64,000 nt of DNA from MVYY01 sp012517575 (GCA_031629035.1 JAVLUG010000003.1:1-64000), one strand, 5' to 3'. Numbered from the stretch's first letter, positions 6,952-16,084 are shown. Notes: generated by a model not told the origin, from the sequence alone. Translations and numbers: made by a program.

Positions 6952-8328
6952 ATGTTGTTAAAGAAACACGTAATATTTTTACTGTCTCTGCTGTTACCTT
7001 TGTCACTGCTGTCTGCTCAAAAAAATCCCGAAAACGAAAACAGACAAGAGACAGATGTCGCCCAACAATTAACGCCCGTTGCTCCACTTGCCGATTCCAT
7101 TATCAACTACAGTAAATTATTCCTTCATACGCCCTATCGTTACGGTTCAGCCGGCGATTCTTCATTCGACTGTTCAGGCTTTACTTCTTACGTTTACCGC
7201 AACTTTGGCTACCTGCTACCGCACAACTCAGCACAGCAAGCCAAACAATCGGTTCCTGTGAAACGTGAAGAACTGCAACCCGGCGATTTGGTTTTTTTCT
7301 CCAGCCGTCGCTCAGGAAAGAAAAACATCGGTCATGTGGGAATAGTAGTGAAGGCGTACGACAACAATAATTTCGATTTTATTCATGCGGCTACCGGTGA
7401 AGGCGTAACCATTTCGAGTTCCGAAGAACCCTATTATAGTCGGAGATTTGTAAAAGCTGGACGTTTAGTGGATTCTTCTACATTACTTTGCCCCAACGAC
7501 AAAATTTATTCTCTTCAACAGCCCAATTTATCTTCCTCTTCTTCTCCACAAAACGAAACGATAATACCTGCGAAATATCATCGCGTAAAATCGGGTGAAA
7601 CCCTTTCCTCCATTGCTAAAAAATATGGAATTTCGGTAACCGAACTCAAACAAATCAATCGTTTGAAAGGAAACGTGATTCACCCGCATCAAAATCTAAA
7701 AATTAAGGAGGCTGTCATTCAGCAAAATTCTTTAGCTCTTGCCAATAATAGTGCAGTTATCGACGCTGAAAACGAAACTTCAGCTTTGCCTGCCCAGAGC
7801 CAAAATCGAGAGCCTGAAAGTACGGCTTCTTCGGTGCATAAAGTGGAAAAGGGAGAAACACTGTTCAGTATTTCAAAAAAATATGGAATTTCCATAGAGC
7901 AGTTGCAAAAAATTAATCAATTGTCAAACAGCAACATTCATCCGGGTCAGGAATTGCAACTAAGAGCAAATAAATCCACAATACAAAAAAACGAAACAGC
8001 GACAACTTATACCGTAAAACACGGTGAAACACTTTCGTCGGTGGCAAAAAAACTTGGCATATCGGTAGAAGAATTGAAAGAATGGAATCAACTGAATGGG
8101 AATAATCTTCGTATAGGACAAAAATTGATTATCGACAAATCACAAACAACAGCTTCAGCCCCGAAAAAAGAAAACCAAATCATTCATAGCGTGGTTTCAG
8201 GCGAATCGCTTCATTCCATTGCCCGAAAATACGGCTGCAAAATGGAAAATATTAAAGTCTGGAATCATAAGTCGAACAACGACATCAAAGCCGGAGAAAA
8301 ACTGATTCTCTATCCGCAAAACATTTAA
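6952..8328 (+). CDS. Secreted NlpC/P60 peptidase with four LysM repeats
   Basis: This is a 458-residue cell-wall hydrolase that should cut peptide stems of peptidoglycan. A signal peptide covers residues 1-22 (hydrophobic run, LLSAQ). The NlpC/P60 domain (about 48-173) has the catalytic Cys74 in FDCSGF, His128 in GHVGI and a third polar residue at His145 in FIHAATG. Four LysM modules follow at about 210-253, 292-335, 348-390 and 408-452, each with a GETL/GESL core. LysM modules bind GlcNAc-containing glycans and should anchor the enzyme to the wall. I use the ATG at 6952 rather than the GTG nine bases upstream because it gives the better signal peptide. It is convergent with recO and not part of the Rhs array. 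Confidence 0.9.
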   Translation: MLLKKHVIFLLSLLLPLSLLSAQKNPENENRQETDVAQQLTPVAPLADSIINYSKLFLHTPYRYGSAGDSSFDCSGFTSYVYRNFGYLLPHNSAQQAKQSVPVKREELQPGDLVFFSSRRSGKKNIGHVGIVVKAYDNNNFDFIHAATGEGVTISSSEEPYYSRRFVKAGRLVDSSTLLCPNDKIYSLQQPNLSSSSSPQNETIIPAKYHRVKSGETLSSIAKKYGISVTELKQINRLKGNVIHPHQNLKIKEAVIQQNSLALANNSAVIDAENETSALPAQSQNREPESTASSVHKVEKGETLFSISKKYGISIEQLQKINQLSNSNIHPGQELQLRANKSTIQKNETATTYTVKHGETLSSVAKKLGISVEELKEWNQLNGNNLRIGQKLIIDKSQTTASAPKKENQIIHSVVSGESLHSIARKYGCKMENIKVWNHKSNNDIKAGEKLILYPQNI

Positions 8329-8365
8329 TCAAGTCAGACAAATCGGTTTCCCATCTGAAGGATAA

Positions 8366-9088
8366 TCAATCAAAAAGAGTTTTCAACACTTCCAGTGAAT
8401 GAATCTCGTGAAAATCGGGAAGATGAAAACGATAATAGCTTATTATATCTTCCAATAATTTTTCTCTTTGCTGGCGGGACAACTTAATTTCAGTCATGTG
8501 TTCGTAGTCGGTACGCAGCAGCTGAGCCATTTTTTCAGCTTCATCGGCAATAAGATAATGATGATGAGCAGGTGGAGAAGACAAAAAAACACCGTTTACC
8601 AAATCAAAAAAAAGTGTGGAATGCCGATCGGTATTAGGTTCAAAGCCCAGATATCGAGAAAGTTTGAGTAAAAATACGAGATGAAAATTTGCCGTGCTTT
8701 GCTCACTATGATCCAAAAACTCCAATGATTGCCGTAAAAAAAGATAGAGAGATTCATCGGCTTCGCTCTGTGACAAAACTTTCAAAAGAATTTCAGCAAT
8801 AAACAGGGCAATAGAACGCTTGACAGGATCAATGGTTAGGCTTTTATAAGGAACCAGCATTCTAACATCCTTCATTTGCTGAATATTTTTTCGCATATCG
8901 TGCGAAACTTCCAGTTCCACAATGGATAAGGGTTGAAAAAAAACAGGTTTCCACGAAGACTTTTTTCTTCCTCTGCCATAAATCATGTAAGAAACTCGTC
9001 CAAACTGACGGGTGAATATGGTTACAATGGCAGAATTGTCCGAATACTTGATTGAATGAAAAACTATACCTTCGGTTTTGACTTGCAC
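8366..9088 (-). CDS. recO: DNA repair protein RecO
   Basis: The 240-residue protein matches RecO, which anneals SSB-coated single strands and loads RecA together with RecR in gap repair. The N-terminal OB-fold part (about 1-80) shows KTEGIVFHSIKYSDNSAIVT, FGRVSYMIYGRG and a following basic KKSSWKP stretch. The C-terminal part is helical (LSRYLGFEPN) and lacks the four-Cys zinc site found in some RecO proteins, as is usual here. It stands alone between the convergent NlpC gene and the divergent tRNA-Glu/rpsT unit. Confidence 0.92.
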   Translation of the reverse strand: MQVKTEGIVFHSIKYSDNSAIVTIFTRQFGRVSYMIYGRGRKKSSWKPVFFQPLSIVELEVSHDMRKNIQQMKDVRMLVPYKSLTIDPVKRSIALFIAEILLKVLSQSEADESLYLFLRQSLEFLDHSEQSTANFHLVFLLKLSRYLGFEPNTDRHSTLFFDLVNGVFLSSPPAHHHYLIADEAEKMAQLLRTDYEHMTEIKLSRQQREKLLEDIISYYRFHLPDFHEIHSLEVLKTLFD

Positions 9089-9265
9089 GGGTTGATCCTT
9101 TTATGAGAACAAATGTAGGTGAAAAATTCCGTTTTCTACATTCCTTCGAGTAAGAAACAATGAATTTCTTTTTTATAAAAAAGAAAGGAAATCAGCTTCC
9201 GAACAACAATTAAAATTAAGCAATTACCAATACCGATGAAAAATTAAAATATTTAAAACAAAGTC

Positions 9266-9296
9266 TTTGATATTTCAAAAATCTGCCGTATATTTG
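9266..9296 (+). promoter_or_regulatory. Promoter of the tRNA-Glu / rpsT unit
   Basis: TTTG at 9266-9269, a 19-base spacer, and TATATTTG at 9289-9296 make a perfect Bacteroidetes sigma-A-type promoter (TTTG-N19-TAnnTTTG). Transcription should start a few bases further on and cover tRNA-Glu and probably rpsT. Confidence 0.85.
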
Positions 9297-9339
9297 CACC
9301 CGCAATTGTGCAAAACGGTTGACGTTTTCATAATATTTT

Positions 9340-9411
9340 GGCCCATTCGTCTATCGGTTAGGACGCAAGATTTTCATTCTTGAAAGAGCAGTTCGATTCT
9401 GCTATGGGCTA
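9340..9411 (+). tRNA. tRNA-Glu (anticodon TTC)
   Basis: The 72-base cloverleaf has acceptor arms GGCCCAT/ATGGGCT (first pair G-T), T8, a D arm starting GTCTATCGGTTAGGAC, an anticodon stem CAAGA/TCTTG around the loop TTTTCAT with anticodon TTC, and a T loop TTCGATTC. The discriminator is A and the CCA end is not encoded. It lies 32 bases before rpsT. Confidence 0.95.
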
Positions 9412-9443
9412 CAATTTTCAACACTTTAATATTTCAGTAAAAA

Positions 9444-9698
9444 ATGGCTAACAATAATTCAGCTATTAAAAGAATTCGTCAGGCAAACAAAAAAAGGCTA
9501 CACAACAGGTTCTACATCAAATCGACCCGTACGGCAATCAAAAAATTACGTACTACTACCGACAAGGAAAAGGCCGCAGAATTGTTGCCTCAGGTTTCAT
9601 CCATGCTCGACAAGCTGGCTAAACGCAATATGATTCACAAAAATAAAGCCAATAACTTAAAATCGAAACTGGCTATCCATGTGAACAAGCTGGCGTGA
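9444..9698 (+). CDS. rpsT: 30S ribosomal protein S20
   Basis: The 84-residue basic helical protein starts MANNNSAIKRIRQANKKRLH and has the S20 pattern of long helices with NKRLHNRFYIKSTRTAIKK and a C-terminal KNKANNLKSKLA. It binds 16S rRNA early in small-subunit assembly. It sits just after tRNA-Glu, probably cotranscribed from the promoter at 9266, and ends before a strong terminator. S20 is often a single-gene unit, as here. Confidence 0.96.
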   Translation: MANNNSAIKRIRQANKKRLHNRFYIKSTRTAIKKLRTTTDKEKAAELLPQVSSMLDKLAKRNMIHKNKANNLKSKLAIHVNKLA

Positions 9699-9720
9699 AC
9701 CGGTATAAAGAACGATTTTT

Positions 9721-9758
9721 AAGAGCTCTTCATCGACAGGTGAAGAGCTCTTTTGTTT
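9721..9758 (+). terminator. Rho-independent terminator of rpsT
   Basis: A perfect 12-bp stem (AAGAGCTCTTCA/TGAAGAGCTCTT) with an 8-base loop is followed by TTTTGTTT. It ends the rpsT unit. The upp gene converges from the other side, but that strand has no T run after the stem. Confidence 0.92.
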
Positions 9759-10410
9759 ACAGTTTTTCCCCAAAAGCCAAATCTCCGGCATCCCCCAACC
9801 CCGGAATGATATAAGAATGACTGTTAATTTCGGGATCGATGGCTGCTGCCCAGACAGTAGTAATATCTTCGGGAAAATGAGTAGTGATATAATTTATAGC
9901 CTGTCGGCTGGCTATGACGGTAGCAATATGAATTTTAGACGGAAATCCTTTGGTGGTAAGCGCTGAAAAGGTTTGCTCCATTGAACTGCCGGTAGCCAAC
10001 ATGGGATCAGTGAGAATCAAAGTTTTTCCTTCCAAACCGGGAGATGCGATGTATTCGACAAAAATATCGAAATTTTCCGAATCCCTGTATTTTCTATACG
10101 CAGAAACAAAAGCATTTTCCGAAGCATCGAAATAATTTAAAAAACCTTGATGGAAAGGAAGACCGGCACGAAGAATAGTAGAAATTACCACTTTTTCGTC
10201 GATAATCTGCACAGGTGCAATTCCCAGGGGAGTTTGTACTTTTTCCTCTACATAATTCATGGCTTTACTTATTTCGTAAGCCATTATTTCTCCGATTCTC
10301 TCCATATTACGCCTGAAACGCATGGAATCTTTTTGGATTTCTACCGACCGGATTTCTTTTATAAACTGATTTAAAATTGAATTGTTTTCTGACAGATTTA
10401 TAATTTTCAT
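9757..10410 (-). CDS. upp: Uracil phosphoribosyltransferase
   Basis: This 217-residue salvage enzyme makes UMP from uracil and PRPP. The PRPP-binding motif LTDPMLATGSS lies at about 133-143, and the uracil-binding C-terminus ends GLGDAGDLAFGEKL. The N-terminal helices (residues 10-55, FRRNMERIGEIMAYEI) are typical of UPRTases. The length is close to the usual 208-218 residues. It appears to be a single gene convergent with rpsT. Confidence 0.95.
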   Translation of the reverse strand: MKIINLSENNSILNQFIKEIRSVEIQKDSMRFRRNMERIGEIMAYEISKAMNYVEEKVQTPLGIAPVQIIDEKVVISTILRAGLPFHQGFLNYFDASENAFVSAYRKYRDSENFDIFVEYIASPGLEGKTLILTDPMLATGSSMEQTFSALTTKGFPSKIHIATVIASRQAINYITTHFPEDITTVWAAAIDPEINSHSYIIPGLGDAGDLAFGEKL

Positions 10411-10468
10411 ATATTGACCAACATCAAAAAAATTTATTTATCTACTCTCTCCACCAAATCAACAGTTA

Positions 10469-12124
10469 TTACTGCTTATCTTTTTCTCTTATTTCCACCC
10501 GACGAATTTTTCCGCTGATGGTTTTGGGCAATTCGTCCACAAATTCAATAATTCGGGGATATTTATAAGGAGCAGTAACTTTTTTTACATGATTCTGCAG
10601 TTCTTTTATCAACTCCTCTCCCGCCTTGTCTTTGTATTCTTTGGCAAGTATTACCGTTGCTTTCACCACTTGGCCGCGCAATTCATCAGGAACTCCTGTA
10701 ATGGCACATTCAACTACTGCCGGATGAGTCATCAGTGCGCTTTCTACTTCGAAGGGGCCAATGCGATAACCGGAGCTTTTAATTACATCATCGGTTCTGC
10801 CAACAAACCAAAAATAACCATCTTCATCTTTCCAAGCCATATCACCGGTATGATAAACATTTCCACGAAAAGCCTCGCGTGTCAGTTCTTCGTTTCGATA
10901 GTAACCTTTAAACAAACCAACCGGATAATTCTTGTCAAGCTTTATCACAATTTCTCCTTGTTCTCCCACTTCAGCCGAACGTCCATCCGGCATTTGGATA
11001 TCCACATCATAGTGTGGACCCGGTAATCCCATTGAACCGGGTTTGGGTTCGATCCATGGAGTAGTGTACACGCAAACGGTTGTTTCACTCTGTCCATAGC
11101 CTTCATGCAGTTTAATACCTGTCAATTCATAAAGTTTTTCGTAAACCGAAGCATTCAAGGCCTCTCCTGCCGTGGTTGCATATTCCAGCGAAGACAAATC
11201 ATATTTGCTTATATCTTCCCTGATCAGAAAACGGAAAATCGTGGGAGGCGCACAGAGAGAAGTTACATGATGTTTTTCGATCATCTCGAGCATATTCGCC
11301 GGAGTAAATTTCTCATGGTCATATACAAACACACAAGCGCCAACAATCCACTGACCGTATATTTTTCCCCAAAGCGCTTTCAGCCAGCCGGTATCAGCTA
11401 TGGTCAAATGAATACTGTTTTCATGCAAATTGTGCCAATATTTGGCCGTAATAATGTGTCCCAACGGATAAAGACAATCGAGCAAAACCATTTTGGGATT
11501 CCCTGTTGTTCCTGAAGTGAAACTGATAATCAGCGGATCGGTATTTTCGTTCACATGATGAATGGGTGTAAAGGGAGCTGCTTCGTCAATTCCCTTGTGA
11601 AAATCGAGCCAGTTTTCCGGCACAACAGGACCTACAGAAATAAGCATTTTCACAGTAGGCGATTCAGCCATTGAATCATTTATGTGACTCACAATAGGTT
11701 CTTCCCCCACAGCAACTATTGCCTTAATGTCAGCAGCGTTGTTACGGTAGATTAAATCCTTCGGCGTAAGCAAATGTGTGGCAGGAATGGTAATAGCGCC
11801 CAATTTGTGCAGTGCCAGAATAGTGAACCAGAACTCGTATCGACGCTTGAGAATTGCCATCACCACATCGCCTTTTCCTATTCCCAGACTTTGAAAGTAG
11901 GAAGCAGTTTGGTCGCTGTACTTTTTCATTTCAGCAAAAGAAAATTCTCTGCATTCACCCTTATCATTGGTCCAAATCATGGCACGTTTATCAGGTTCTT
12001 TGGCAGCCCATTCGTCTATAACATCGTAAGCAAAATTAAAATGCTCGGGAATAATTAATCGATAATTGGCTTTAAAATCATCAAAATCCTTAAATTCAGT
12101 TTGTTTTAAAAATTTTTCCAACAT
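10469..12124 (-). CDS. AMP-forming acyl-CoA synthetase (acetyl-/medium-chain type)
   Basis: This 551-residue ANL-superfamily enzyme activates a carboxylic acid to an acyl-AMP and then an acyl-CoA in the cytoplasm. It shows the phosphate-binding motif SFTSGTTGNPKM (about 201-212), the motif EGYGQSET (about 345-352), the hinge GRTDDVIKSSGYRIGPFEVE (about 433-452) and the A10 lysine in KTISGKIRR (about 541). The overall pattern fits ACSM/acetate-CoA-ligase-like proteins, and the actual acid cannot be read from sequence. The next gene upstream in transcription is an XRE-cupin regulator (12220-12768), a pair I know from other Bacteroidales, so that protein may control it. Confidence 0.85.
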   Translation of the reverse strand: MLEKFLKQTEFKDFDDFKANYRLIIPEHFNFAYDVIDEWAAKEPDKRAMIWTNDKGECREFSFAEMKKYSDQTASYFQSLGIGKGDVVMAILKRRYEFWFTILALHKLGAITIPATHLLTPKDLIYRNNAADIKAIVAVGEEPIVSHINDSMAESPTVKMLISVGPVVPENWLDFHKGIDEAAPFTPIHHVNENTDPLIISFTSGTTGNPKMVLLDCLYPLGHIITAKYWHNLHENSIHLTIADTGWLKALWGKIYGQWIVGACVFVYDHEKFTPANMLEMIEKHHVTSLCAPPTIFRFLIREDISKYDLSSLEYATTAGEALNASVYEKLYELTGIKLHEGYGQSETTVCVYTTPWIEPKPGSMGLPGPHYDVDIQMPDGRSAEVGEQGEIVIKLDKNYPVGLFKGYYRNEELTREAFRGNVYHTGDMAWKDEDGYFWFVGRTDDVIKSSGYRIGPFEVESALMTHPAVVECAITGVPDELRGQVVKATVILAKEYKDKAGEELIKELQNHVKKVTAPYKYPRIIEFVDELPKTISGKIRRVEIREKDKQ

Positions 12125-12219
12125 ATTTTTGATAAATTAATAACGGTAAGTTTAATTAAAAATTAAGCTATATCCCTATGATAAAATATAGCTTAGAAAA
12201 AAGTTTTTCTGTGTAACGA

Positions 12220-12768
12220 TTAAATGATAATAGCCAGAAATTTAACTTTTTTCCCGTTCATGGCTTTCATCCCATGCGGACGTGTTGCATCAAAATAAAT
12301 GCTGTCACCTTCGTTCAGCATCAGGTCGTTGCCGGCAATGCGCAGCAGCAAAGTTCCTTCCAGTACATAATTAAATTCCTGATTGAAGTGGGTATTCAAC
12401 GTAATAGGCTGGTCGTTCGGCTCCACAGTAACTTCAAAAGGTTCAGCTTTAGGATGACGAAATCCATAAGCAAGCGCCTGATATTTATAGGCTTTTGTCC
12501 TCTCAACGCTGGCGCCCGTCCCTTTACGGGTAACAAAGAAAACCTGCGCATGTGGATCATCTCCAACAAGCAGAGCTGTGGTGTCAATGCCAAAAGTATC
12601 GGCAGCCTGACAAATAAAACTCATCGGTATATCGTATTCGCCCGATTCGTATTGTTGATATTCTTCAGTTGGAACACCACATTTTTCAGCAGCCTTTTCT
12701 TGGGTTAATTCAAGCGATTCGCGCAATGCACGTAATCTTTCGGCAATTTGTTTAATTTGAATATTCAT
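12220..12768 (-). CDS. XRE-family regulator with cupin sensor domain
   Basis: The 182-residue protein joins an N-terminal Cro/C1-type helix-turn-helix (about 8-62; LRALRESLELTQEKAAEKCG then YQQYESGEYDIPMSFI) to a C-terminal cupin_2 domain (about 105-180; FNYVLEGTLLLRIAGNDLML, GDSIYFDATRPHGMKA). Cupin-XRE proteins usually sense a small ligand. It lies 95 bases upstream of the acyl-CoA synthetase gene on the same strand and 47 bases after proC, so it may regulate its neighbour and itself. The ligand is unknown. Confidence 0.85.
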   Translation of the reverse strand: MNIQIKQIAERLRALRESLELTQEKAAEKCGVPTEEYQQYESGEYDIPMSFICQAADTFGIDTTALLVGDDPHAQVFFVTRKGTGASVERTKAYKYQALAYGFRHPKAEPFEVTVEPNDQPITLNTHFNQEFNYVLEGTLLLRIAGNDLMLNEGDSIYFDATRPHGMKAMNGKKVKFLAIII

Positions 12769-12815
12769 GGATGTAAAACTTAAAAAAAATTATGTTTTTG
12801 CAGAATATATTTTTA

Positions 12816-13616
12816 TCATTTGGAATAAGATGCTTTCAATCCTTTGATGACAGCATTGGAAAATCCATTGGCTTCCATTTCGTTCAACCCTTTTATGGTA
12901 AAGCCTCCCGGTGTAGTAACCTTGTCGATTTCCCATTCCGGATGGGAATGATGAACGTCAAGCAAATCCACTGCACCTCTCACGGTTTGAATAACTGCTT
13001 CCTGAGCCAACTGAGGCGATATCCCCATTTCCACTGCACCCGCTATTGAAGCTCTCACATAACGTAATGCATAAGCTATTCCGCAGGATGTTAAAGCCAT
13101 AAAAGCATCCATCTGATTTTCGGCTACGAGAAATGCTTTCCCCAAAACATTAAAAATTTCCAGCAATAACTGTTTCTGCTCTTCGTGCGCATTAAACGAT
13201 GAAATAACAGATACTCCCTGTCCTATTTCTACGGCAACATTGGGAATAACGCGGAAAAACACTCCGTCATTATCAAAAAAATGCGTCAGGGTTTCAAAAC
13301 TAACACCTGCCGCAATGGATATTATTACTTGCTTTTTATAATCGATGCTCTTACTTATTTCTTTGGCTACTGTTTCAACCAGCCATGGCTTCACAGCCAG
13401 TAAAACAATATCGGCCTGTCTGATGACTTCCCGATTGGAAGTGGTTACCGTAAAATGCGAATCAAAAGCAGTGAGTTGATTCAACTTTTCCTGAGAAATA
13501 TCGCTAATGCCGATATTTTCAGCAGCCATTATTTTTGATTGCGCCCATCCGCGTGCCAACGCACCACCCATATTTCCCGCTCCAATAATGGCAATTTTTA
13601 AATTCTTGATTTCCAT
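12816..13616 (-). CDS. proC: Pyrroline-5-carboxylate reductase
   Basis: This 266-residue enzyme reduces pyrroline-5-carboxylate to proline with NAD(P)H. The Rossmann motif IGAGNMGGALARGW is at residues 11-24, and VLLAVKPWLVE and IISIAAGVSFETL are typical of the N-terminal domain. The dimerisation domain carries LTSCGIAYALRYV (the family more often has GSGPAYVF here) and the C-terminal TTPGGFTIKGLNEME. It is followed after 47 bases by the XRE-cupin gene. No other proline gene is next to it. Confidence 0.92.
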   Translation of the reverse strand: MEIKNLKIAIIGAGNMGGALARGWAQSKIMAAENIGISDISQEKLNQLTAFDSHFTVTTSNREVIRQADIVLLAVKPWLVETVAKEISKSIDYKKQVIISIAAGVSFETLTHFFDNDGVFFRVIPNVAVEIGQGVSVISSFNAHEEQKQLLLEIFNVLGKAFLVAENQMDAFMALTSCGIAYALRYVRASIAGAVEMGISPQLAQEAVIQTVRGAVDLLDVHHSHPEWEIDKVTTPGGFTIKGLNEMEANGFSNAVIKGLKASYSK

Positions 13617-13929
13617 TGGCTTATTAAAATTAATAAATATACGAGAACTTCATGAACCAAATGCAAACTTACATAAAATTTTGGACTTATTTTTCGCAGT
13701 CTAAGAAAAAGTATTTTTTTTAATACTGTTCTTTTATCAACGAAGGAAAATCATTAAGTTTTCCAAATTTAGTATTGAATGCAATCGACTGATTTTTAAA
13801 AAATTTCTTTGAAAATATTAAAGATTTGGGTAAAACCTTCCAAAAAATGTTTTTTCATGATATTTGGTTGAGAAATTAAACTTAAGAGCTCGAAAATTTG
13901 TTTTAATGATAAAATTAAATCTCAAACTT
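13617..13929. other. Intergenic stretch between proC and the DUF2892-like gene
   Basis: This AT-rich divergent spacer has no gene or RNA that I can recognise. On the minus strand TAAGTTTG at about 13666-13673 fits a -7 box for proC, but no matching TTTG is seen 19 bases upstream. Confidence 0.4.
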
Positions 13930-14184
13930 ATGAAAACAAATGTAGGTTCAACCGACAAAGTTGTACGTTTGGCATTGGCTATCGTGCTGATTGTTCTTTT
14001 TTACAAAAGCATTTTATCCGGCATTTTGGGCATTATTGCTCTCATCGTTGCTTTTGTGCTTACTCTGACTTCGCTGATTGGATTCTGTCCACTTTACACG
14101 CTTTTTGGTATTAACACTGCAAAGAAAAAGGAGCAGGATGAAAACACAAAACAACTCAACGAAAAAAAGCAGCCAAAAAAATGA
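13930..14184 (+). CDS. Small two-helix membrane protein, DUF2892 (YgaP-type) family
   Basis: This protein of about 84 residues starts MKTNVGSTDKVVRLALAIVL and has two hydrophobic segments (about 13-29 and 32-53), then FCPLYTLFGINT and a lysine-rich tail. The N-x-G-x-x-D-x-x-R start and the FCPLYxLxG ending match DUF2892 proteins, whose function is not known. I start at the ATG at 13930. A longer in-frame start at 13864 would add an unconserved stretch. It lies alone before gapA. Confidence 0.8.
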   Translation: MKTNVGSTDKVVRLALAIVLIVLFYKSILSGILGIIALIVAFVLTLTSLIGFCPLYTLFGINTAKKKEQDENTKQLNEKKQPKK

Positions 14185-14323
14185 TTGGATAAATGAATGT
14201 ACAGAATTTGAATTTTTTTAGCAAGTGAAATTTATTTGTCAATCAATGAAAAGCTCGAAGAGAATTGGGTGAAAAGATTTTTTCCAATTACTTAAAAATT
14301 TCTTTAATTAAACCCCATGTTCC

Positions 14324-14354
14324 TTTGAGAATCCGTCAAAAATTCGTAAATTTG
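14324..14354 (+). promoter_or_regulatory. Promoter of gapA
   Basis: TTTG at 14324-14327, a 19-base spacer and TAAATTTG at 14347-14354 give a perfect Bacteroidetes promoter, with the start codon 42 bases after the -7 box. Confidence 0.85.
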
Positions 14355-14395
14355 CACGGTTTTTTAAGTAACTAATCTCTTAAAACTTAAATAAA

Positions 14396-15397
14396 ATGAT
14401 TAAAGTAGGTATTAATGGTTTTGGCCGCATCGGACGTTTGGTGTTCCGTGCAGCCCAGGAAAGAAACGATATTGAAATCGTTGCTGTGAACGATCCTTTT
14501 TTAGATAAGGATTATCTGATCTACATGTTGAAATTTGACAGCGTACATGGCAAATTTCAGGGAACAGCTGAAAATAAGGATGGAAAATTATTAATCAATG
14601 GAAAAGAAGTTTTGTTCTTTGCCGAAAAAGATCCAGCTAACATTGGTTGGGGCGCCGCAGGAGCAGAATATGTAGTTGAATCAACTGGTGTATTTACCAC
14701 CGTTGAAAAAGCTTCTGCACACCTGAAAGCTGGTGCAAAAAAAGTGGTTATTTCTGCTCCATCAAACGATGCTCCCATGTTTGTGTGTGGTGTAAACCTT
14801 GACGCATACACCAAAGATATGGATATCGTTTCCAATGCTTCTTGTACTACCAACTGTTTGGCTCCACTTGCCAAAGTAATTCACGACAATTTCGGAATTG
14901 TAGAAGGATTGATGACAACCATTCATGCCGCAACCAACACACAAAAAACAGTTGATGCTCCATCAAACAAAGACTGGAGAGGTGGCCGTTCGATTTTGAA
15001 CAACATCATTCCTTCTTCCACCGGAGCTGCAAAAGCTGTAGGAAAAGTTATTCCTTCGCTGAATGGCAAACTGACGGGTATGTCAATGCGTGTTCCGACT
15101 GCTGATGTTTCAGTAGTTGACCTTACCGTTCGCCTGGAAAAAGCTGCTACTTACGAAGAAATCAAAGCTGCTGTTAAAGCTGCTTCCGAAAATGAAATGA
15201 AAGGCATTTTGGGCTATACCGAAGATGCTGTTGTTTCAACCGATTTCATTCACGATCCCAGAACTTCAATTTTTGATGCCAATGCCGGTATTGCATTGAA
15301 CAGCAATTTCGTTAAACTGGTTAGCTGGTATGATAACGAATGGGGTTATTCAAACAAAGTTCTCGATTTAATCTGCCACATGGACAGCGTTAAATAA
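14396..15397 (+). CDS. gapA: Glyceraldehyde-3-phosphate dehydrogenase, type I
   Basis: This 333-residue glycolytic enzyme oxidises glyceraldehyde-3-phosphate to 1,3-bisphosphoglycerate with NAD. The NAD-binding motif GINGFGRIGR lies at residues 5-14, the catalytic Cys150 in SNASCTTNC and His177 in TTIHAAT. The C-terminal WYDNEWGYSNKV segment is typical. The length is standard. It has its own promoter and terminator and so is probably a single-gene unit. It converges with the ribosomal cluster. Confidence 0.97.
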   Translation: MIKVGINGFGRIGRLVFRAAQERNDIEIVAVNDPFLDKDYLIYMLKFDSVHGKFQGTAENKDGKLLINGKEVLFFAEKDPANIGWGAAGAEYVVESTGVFTTVEKASAHLKAGAKKVVISAPSNDAPMFVCGVNLDAYTKDMDIVSNASCTTNCLAPLAKVIHDNFGIVEGLMTTIHAATNTQKTVDAPSNKDWRGGRSILNNIIPSSTGAAKAVGKVIPSLNGKLTGMSMRVPTADVSVVDLTVRLEKAATYEEIKAAVKAASENEMKGILGYTEDAVVSTDFIHDPRTSIFDANAGIALNSNFVKLVSWYDNEWGYSNKVLDLICHMDSVK

Positions 15398-15433
15398 AGA
15401 GCTTTTTAAAGATAAAATTGAATAGTTTTTTTA

Positions 15434-15473
15434 AACTCTCTCAAAATTTATTTTTGGGAGAGTTTTTTGTTTC
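15434..15473 (+). terminator. Terminator of gapA
   Basis: The stem AACTCTC/GAGAGTT with A/T-rich pairs toward the loop is followed by TTTTTTGTTT, starting 36 bases after the gapA stop. Confidence 0.85.
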
Positions 15474-15485
15474 AACTTCTACCTA

Positions 15486-15516
15486 CAAAAAAAGGGAACA
15501 ACTTGAGTTCCCCTTA
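15486..15516 (-). terminator. Terminator of the ribosomal protein cluster
   Basis: On the minus strand a GGGGAAC/GTTCCC stem with a small loop is followed by seven Ts, 30 bases after the rplQ stop. It should end the long transcript that begins before rpsL. Confidence 0.85.
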
Positions 15517-15545
15517 TTTTATAATATCAAAAAGATGCGAGTTTA

Positions 15546-16079
15546 TTATTCAGCTGCAGGTGTCTGATTTTCAATAGTAGCGTCTTCAGCGAGAGGCTTA
15601 GCAGCTGAAACTTCAGAAGTTGCAGCGGCTGCCTGAACTTCACTTTCTGCCGCTTTCTTTCTTGAAGAAGAACGACGTGTGCGCGTAGATTTCTTGGAAG
15701 CTTTATCCTTCAGCATGTTTTCGTTATAATCAACGAGCTCAATAATACACATCTCTGCATTATCTCCCAATCGGAAACCGGTTTTCAAAATACGGGTATA
15801 ACCACCCGGACGATTGGCAATTTTCACCGAAATATTTTGAAACAGTTCAGTCACTGCTTCTTTGTTTTGCAAGTAACTGAAAACCAAACGTCTCGATTGA
15901 GTCGAATCTTCCTTAGCTCTAGTCAAAAGAGGTTCCACATACACTCTTAAAGCTTTAGCCTTTGGAAGGGTTGTAGAGATTCTTTTGTGTAAAATCAACG
16001 ATGAAGCCATATTGGACAATAAAGCTTTCCTGTGAGAAGAAGTACGACTTAAATGGTTGAATTTCTTATTATGTCTCAT
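15546..16079 (-). CDS. rplQ: 50S ribosomal protein L17 with extended C-terminus
   Basis: Residues 1-117 are a standard L17 (MRHNKKFNHLSRTSSHRKAL, YTRILKTGFRLGDNAEMCII). About 60 extra residues follow, first basic (KKSTRTRRSSSRKKAA), then rich in Ala and Glu, so the protein is 177 residues instead of about 120-130. Such tails occur in Bacteroidetes and are likely disordered. It is the last gene of the cluster, 5 bases after rpoA. Confidence 0.96.
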   Translation of the reverse strand: MRHNKKFNHLSRTSSHRKALLSNMASSLILHKRISTTLPKAKALRVYVEPLLTRAKEDSTQSRRLVFSYLQNKEAVTELFQNISVKIANRPGGYTRILKTGFRLGDNAEMCIIELVDYNENMLKDKASKKSTRTRRSSSRKKAAESEVQAAAATSEVSAAKPLAEDATIENQTPAAE

Positions 16080-16084
16080 CTCTT

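Noticed and set aside
6921..7115. Alternative reading frame at the start of the NlpC gene
   Set aside because: The overlapping frame with signal peptide, NlpC and LysM domains is clearly the real gene.
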